A stretch of 64,000 nt of DNA, from the NCBI GenBank assembly GCA_964034945.1, contig OZ035963.1:68034682-68098681 (forward strand), written 5' to 3'. A model generated the notes under the pieces. The model made no database searches. It had not been told where the DNA came from and saw nothing but the letters and a program-made list of their open reading frames with translations. The stretch comes from Chrysopilus asiliformis. Lineage: Eukaryota > Arthropoda > Insecta > Diptera > Rhagionidae. Shown here one piece after another: positions 60,001 to 64,000 of the stretch. The position numbers and the translations under genes were made by a program. How positions within the stretch are numbered: position 1 is the first letter of the stretch; each line of letters starts with the position of its first letter.

Positions 60001-62621
60001 CTGCGTTGTCTAATTGGTCAGGAACTGTCGGAAGACCCGTTGATCCTCGCGCTGGACTCACTGTAATTTCGGGTTCTATCAGTTTATCGTTCACCGTGTA
60101 TCCAGAAGGTGGTGGGGTCGGCGGAATCACAATATCTTCGTACTGACTGTTTTTTCTACTGTCCGGCGAGTCCTTGATTTCGATCTTGGGTTCGGATTTC
60201 ACGGCCGTCTCCAGGACTTCCATCTTACACTGGATATGGTGATGATGATGATGCTTCGAGTTGAGGAGAGGAATTCCCCCACTCCCATTCGCTGTCATAG
60301 CGTTTGTAGAATCCTTGTGTCCCACCATTCCGCCCAAACCCATCGTCGCTGGTCCATTGGTGCTAATGTGCGTCTTCATCGGTAATTGGTGCTGTGCTCC
60401 TGGGCCCTTATTGGTCTTCAACTGATGGTGGCCAGCCGAATTGGTCAGGCTGCTCCCACCACTGCTGCTGTTAGTCATACTGTTGTTGCTGCTGCTGGTA
60501 CTGTTGTTCATTGTGCTCATATTGCTGTTGTTGGTCGCACTGTTGCTGCTGCTCATAGTATTGCTGTTGTTGCTACCAATAAGAGGCCCAGTAAGGACGT
60601 TTTTTGGACACGATTGCATTGGGCATGGACATGGCGCTGGGTAATCTAAAAATTAAATCGGGATTCAATTCATTTTATCTAAGAGTTTAATTGTTTTTAT
60701 GTAATGCTTTTCATTGATTTTTGTGCACAAAAATTACCAATTTCCAACAAAACTGAACGAAAAAATTAAAATTCTAATGAAAATACTAAAAATCAAAACA
60801 TTTTCAAAGTAGTGCTAAAATCTTTGATCCAAACGTCTCTTTACTCTAATATGAATCTAACTAAAATGCTTTCCAGCACAAACAACAAATTTATTTCCAG
60901 GTTTTCCCGAAATTTTTCTAATGTTACGAAATTTTCCCGTGAGGCATTGGTGTTTGACTTTTTTCCTACGGTCAGAAAACAGAATTTCCTAGAATCGGAC
61001 GATGATTATTCCACACTTGTTTTGTTTTGACTGACGTTCATAGGAAATTTTCTTATCTTAATTAAAAAAGATTGTGAAATAAGTTTGTTCGCAAGAAGGC
61101 GTTTTGTTTTCTATCTAGATTGAGATTTTATGCTATTTCTTGGGGATTTGTTTTTGCGTTTGGTTGCGGGCTATCCATAAAAAACGTTACGCAATTTGGA
61201 GGGTTTGCGGAAGTGTTACCGTGGTATTGAAACCGGATCAACATTTCTTCGGCGGTTCGAGACATTGCAGGGGAGGAGGAAAAGAAGGAAGGGAACTTCG
61301 GTAAAAAAAGCTTCTGTACTTTAAAAAAATCGTCGAAAAAGTTTAACGACAAGGAAAAGATTCAAAAACCCTAAAAATTGCGTAAAGTTTTTTATGGAGT
61401 TATAAAACTGTTACGGAAAATACTTGTAAATTTTTTGGGATGCCTAAAACTTGGAAAAATTAAAACTTTACTGAGGATTTAAAAAAACACCTCCGATCGA
61501 AAGCTAAATTATTTAAATTCTACCCACAAGAACTCTAGGGTTGCAAATATTATCGAACAAAGTCCTCAAAAGACAAAAATATAACAAAACTAAAACCAAA
61601 ACCTCAAAATTTTGCAACGAAAACATAAAAAAATATAACAAAGGCCGATCCTCAATTCTACGGATTCGATATTGGTATTTTTTTAGGTAATTTGGCGCCG
61701 CTGATTCTGAATTCGGCAGTAGTGAGTCGGCTCTAATTTTTGAGATACATAGAATTATATTGCAGATCTTAAAAACTACAGTCGATCCAGCCATACCACT
61801 TCCGAATTCGAAATGAGTGACCCCAAATTACACAAATATCGATTGTACCGTAAAAAACAAAGTCCAATTTTGTCGGTCAGTGTTATTCATAAAACAAACA
61901 AATAAAATGATTAGTAAAAACACTCGATAACCATACTTTTCCTTACCCATATAAGGCGGTTGCATGCCACGCGAGTAGCACTGGCCCCCGCCCGGACTGT
62001 AAGCGGAATAGAAACCCGGTGGCCCGGGATAGTGTTCCATGTGTTGCGGCGCACTTGGTCCGGCAGGCACCAACTGTGAACCGGTCGGTGGTGGTGGGGG
62101 TGCACTGGATGGCGGGGGCGGCTCATACAAATCAGCGGGCGGTGGACCCGGCTGATAGTACGATGGATAACGGCGATACGCGGGCGCGCTCTGGTACACT
62201 TTGGCGGGGAAGTACGGCTGATAGGGTGGGGAGTAGCACATCGCTTCGCCCGGGTACGGGGAGTAGTAGCTGGGCGGGTATGCCGGCGAGTAGTGCATTT
62301 GATGCATTGACCGGGAATATGCGGAGCTCTGCTGCTGCTGCTGCTGCTGTTGTTGTTGCTGGTGCTGCTGTGATGAAAGCGTCGAATGGGACGCCTGTTG
62401 CGACGTGGGGTAGCGGAATGTCGTCAGATCTCCGCCAGTGATTAACACCTCGCTGTCGGAGCTCTCCGCTGTCGAGGTGGACTGCGGCGGCTGCTGTAGT
62501 TGATCCGGATCGGAGTCGAGCGGCGATGGCACTTGTTTGGTGGACACAAGTGCTGCATTTGAGGGTGGGACCGGCGGAAGGACGTGCGGAGAAATTAGAG
62601 GTCCTGCGGGCTGGTAGTAAC
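56913..62621 (-). CDS. BAH-domain chromatin protein, winged eye / BAHD1-like (3' part, 5 exons, 5' incomplete)
   Basis: Exons in transcription order: 62621-61947, 60645-57998, 57935-57773, 57600-57432 and 57096-56913 (TAA at 56913-56915); GT-AG introns, phases consistent, 1278 residues visible. The upstream acceptor at 62622 shows that at least one more 5' exon exists, so the start codon is not seen. Domains: Pro/Tyr-rich start with a 13-residue poly-Gln-rich tract (about 84-97), Ser/Asn-rich and His-run low complexity, an acidic patch, and a strongly basic segment [19 protein letters not shown] ... [12 protein letters not shown] (about 660-710, likely nuclear localisation). A C-terminal BAH domain (about 1095-1265) contains [44 protein letters not shown] and [13 protein letters not shown] domains read nucleosomes or methylated histones; the closest known proteins are vertebrate BAHD1 (heterochromatin) and, I believe, fly Winged eye. 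The symbol is less sure than the domain. Confidence 0.85.
57432..57600 (-). CDS. BAH gene, penultimate exon (BAH core)
   Basis: Codes (G)[20 protein letters not shown] to VLTFSEYC. The acceptor is AATTCCAG and the donor GTTTGTG. The highest similarity to BAHD1-type BAH domains is here. Confidence 0.93.
57773..57935 (-). CDS. BAH gene, exon with N-terminal half of the BAH domain
   Basis: Codes [20 protein letters not shown], then [20 protein letters not shown] and [14 protein letters not shown]. The acceptor is TTTTCACAG and the donor GTAAGT. Confidence 0.92.
57998..60645 (-). CDS. BAH gene, large low-complexity exon (882 codons)
   Basis: The open frame runs from [15 protein letters not shown] to [15 protein letters not shown], where GTAAGAG gives the donor; the further open codons after it are intron. 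Contents in order: Asn/Ser repeats, a six-histidine run, a predicted acidic stretch ([13 protein letters not shown]), the basic NLS-like block, and Lys/Pro/Ser-rich linkers. Coding G+C is much higher than in the surrounding DNA. Confidence 0.92.
60646..61946 (-). other. Intron of the BAH gene (1.3 kb)
   Basis: AT-rich, no supported gene. Around 61675-61830 there are two short words that faintly resemble the G-core repeats (GCGCCGCTGATTCTGAATTC; GAGTGACCCCAAATTA). Confidence 0.7.
61947..62621 (-). CDS. BAH gene, first exon visible (Pro/Tyr/Gln-rich)
   Basis: Starts after TTCCTTCCAG with [16 protein letters not shown]... and ends ...SRGMQPPYM plus one base before GTAAGG. The Gln tract is coded at about 62327-62370 by mixed CAG and CAA codons. 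Repeated Tyr/Pro motifs ([15 protein letters not shown]) resemble disordered transcription-regulator segments. Confidence 0.88.
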
Positions 62622-63784
62622 CTGGAAGGAAATTAAGAATTTTTTTCTGATTAAATACGGTGTTTTTTTTTAATTATTCGATATCAAACAAACGGAAAAT
62701 ATATAAAAAGTGTATAGAAAAAAAACGCTTTTCTGCTGGGTTGGGCACAATTAAATCAGAAACTCTATAAAAATCACCTCAAGATCTGATAGAATCCCAA
62801 AAACCATGGAATTATCCAAATTGCAGGTCACTGACTTTCGCTTCCAAATTGTTATTAAAAAAACGAATCTAAGCTCATTGTGCTTAAAGCTAAAGAACCG
62901 CTGATCAGCAGCAGCAACAGACTTTTTTGATCTCTAATTCCACCAACTCAGATACAGATATTATTCACCTAAGGCTGGCAGAATAGTCAAGATACTTTTC
63001 CACTTCACGTTCGGCTAACTTTTGTTTACGATCAATAAAATTGCGAGATGTTTTTTTTATTGTGTAGTCTTTTTTAAACCTTTTTTTATACGATTGGTAA
63101 TGATCTCTAAACGTACAACGATTGATGATCATCGATCGATCTTTGATATCATTTTGATGGTTTTTGGCGATGTGCAATCAGGTAAAAAAAAACATCCCGC
63201 CATGTCAACTGATCGTTTTATTATTTTTGAATTGAGTTCTTTAGATTGTGATAACGTGCCAATGATCGAATGATTTCGGTTTTAGCACGTTATCGGGTTA
63301 CCCGGGGATTGATTTTGATTGGCGATCAGTAATCTTTCAGGTGATCTTCCAGGAAAAAAAAATCAAATTTGTCGTTTGATCGTGCAAAAAAAAACTCAAA
63401 CGAAAAATGTTCTGAAAAAAGATGTTTAGTCCTTTGAAAAAAATCAAGAAAAAAAAATTCAATTCAACAAATACTACAGATAGAGTGGAGAAGAGGGGGA
63501 GATTTTTAAAACTTTTTAGTGATAAAACCCTAATGAAAATGTTATCAACAACTGGGGAGAGGATTATAATGAAGAAGCAGAGGATAAATAAATTTTTAAA
63601 TGATGTGGCCTTCAAAAATTATCAGATGAGTGATACAAAAGGAGAAAAAATCGAGGGGGTCAGTACAAAGTATTCTATTGCTTATTTTTAGCAGCCGATA
63701 ACCATAAAAATAACTAGGAAAAGGAAAATTTCAAACTGAAAAACGTTTTCTAAAAAAAAATTGAAAGAAAACCCGATTAAAAGA
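62622..63784. other. Upstream intron of the BAH gene; no exon found
   Basis: AT-rich; the open frames are short and compositionally random. The next 5' exon must lie to the right of this stretch or outside the window. Confidence 0.6.
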
Positions 63785-64000
63785 TATTTATTCTCTATAT
63801 AATATATCATATAGGAGTATATTAGATTTAATATACCGTTAGTAACGCATCGAACCAATCATTGAACACAAAAATCAACTACACCAGGGTGTTTGAGATT
63901 GCAAAAGATTTTGATTTCCGCACGTCTGTCCGTCTATCTAACTCTCCGTTTATCTGTCTGCCTGTCTGTCTGTCTTTCTGTCTGTCTGTCCGTCCGTCTG
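63785..64000 (-). repeat. Dispersed repeat, copy 2 (family R5), cut by the window edge
   Basis: Reverse-complement relative of 55890-56110: ATATATCATATAGGAGTATA, AATCATTGAACACAAAAATC, AACTACACCAGGGTG, CAAAAGATTTTGATTTCCGC, ending in a GTCTGTC/CCGTCCGTC microsatellite at the window end. Confidence 0.8.

Noticed and set aside
62019..62441. 140-codon plus-strand frame opposite the poly-Gln exon
   Set aside because: Shadow of the minus-strand exon; its Ala run is the Gln repeat read on the other strand.

Overview
The window is nuclear DNA from an arthropod, most likely an AT-rich insect. Evidence: spliced genes with GT-AG introns, an insect-type tandem cluster of ELO fatty-acid elongases, a PP1-beta (flapwing-type) phosphatase, a BAH-domain gene of the winged eye/BAHD1 type, and introns full of diverged dispersed repeats. 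I cannot name the species.

Layout. (1) 2.06-6.35 kb: three ELO elongase genes, all on the minus strand, each with three exons and identical intron positions and phases (complete proteins of 262, 263 and 263 aa). (2) 7.80-46.03 kb: a complete five-exon PP1 catalytic subunit gene on the plus strand (330 aa). Its first coding exon is 52 bases long, and a 33.9 kb first intron separates it from the rest. That intron holds several MITE-like palindromes, a 1.69 kb TIR element with an internal triplication, an element carrying about seven 122-bp tandem units, and a few short spliced-looking open segments that could be exons of an unknown nested gene. (3) 46.9-52.7 kb: a 5.8 kb satellite-like block. 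It alternates about 357-bp and 270-bp palindromic monomers and flips orientation in the middle, so the whole block is one large inverted repeat built of inverted repeats. (4) 52.7-56.9 kb: very AT-rich DNA with no convincing gene, probably holding 3' UTR sequence plus two repeat elements. (5) 56.9-62.6 kb: the 3' part (1278 codons, five exons) of a winged eye/BAHD1-like gene on the minus strand. Its 5' exons lie outside the window or were not found. (6) 63.8-64.0 kb: the edge of a repeat that is also present, inverted, at 55.7 kb.

The elongase cluster and the phosphatase are transcribed divergently from a 1.4 kb spacer. The phosphatase and the BAH gene converge on the satellite block. The three loci have no obvious pathway in common: lipid elongation in the ER, protein dephosphorylation (myosin regulation in flies), and chromatin regulation.

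Most notable: (a) the middle position of the elongase cluster is not the intermediate one; the 2-3 kb copy is a mosaic, close to the 5.4-6.4 kb copy at its 3' end and to the 3.9-4.8 kb copy upstream, a gene-conversion pattern; (b) the giant foldback-like array; (c) a G-rich core word, GGGGTTTTTGGGGTCGCTGA, shared in variant forms by structurally different repeats across the window, which suggests one undescribed repeat superfamily.
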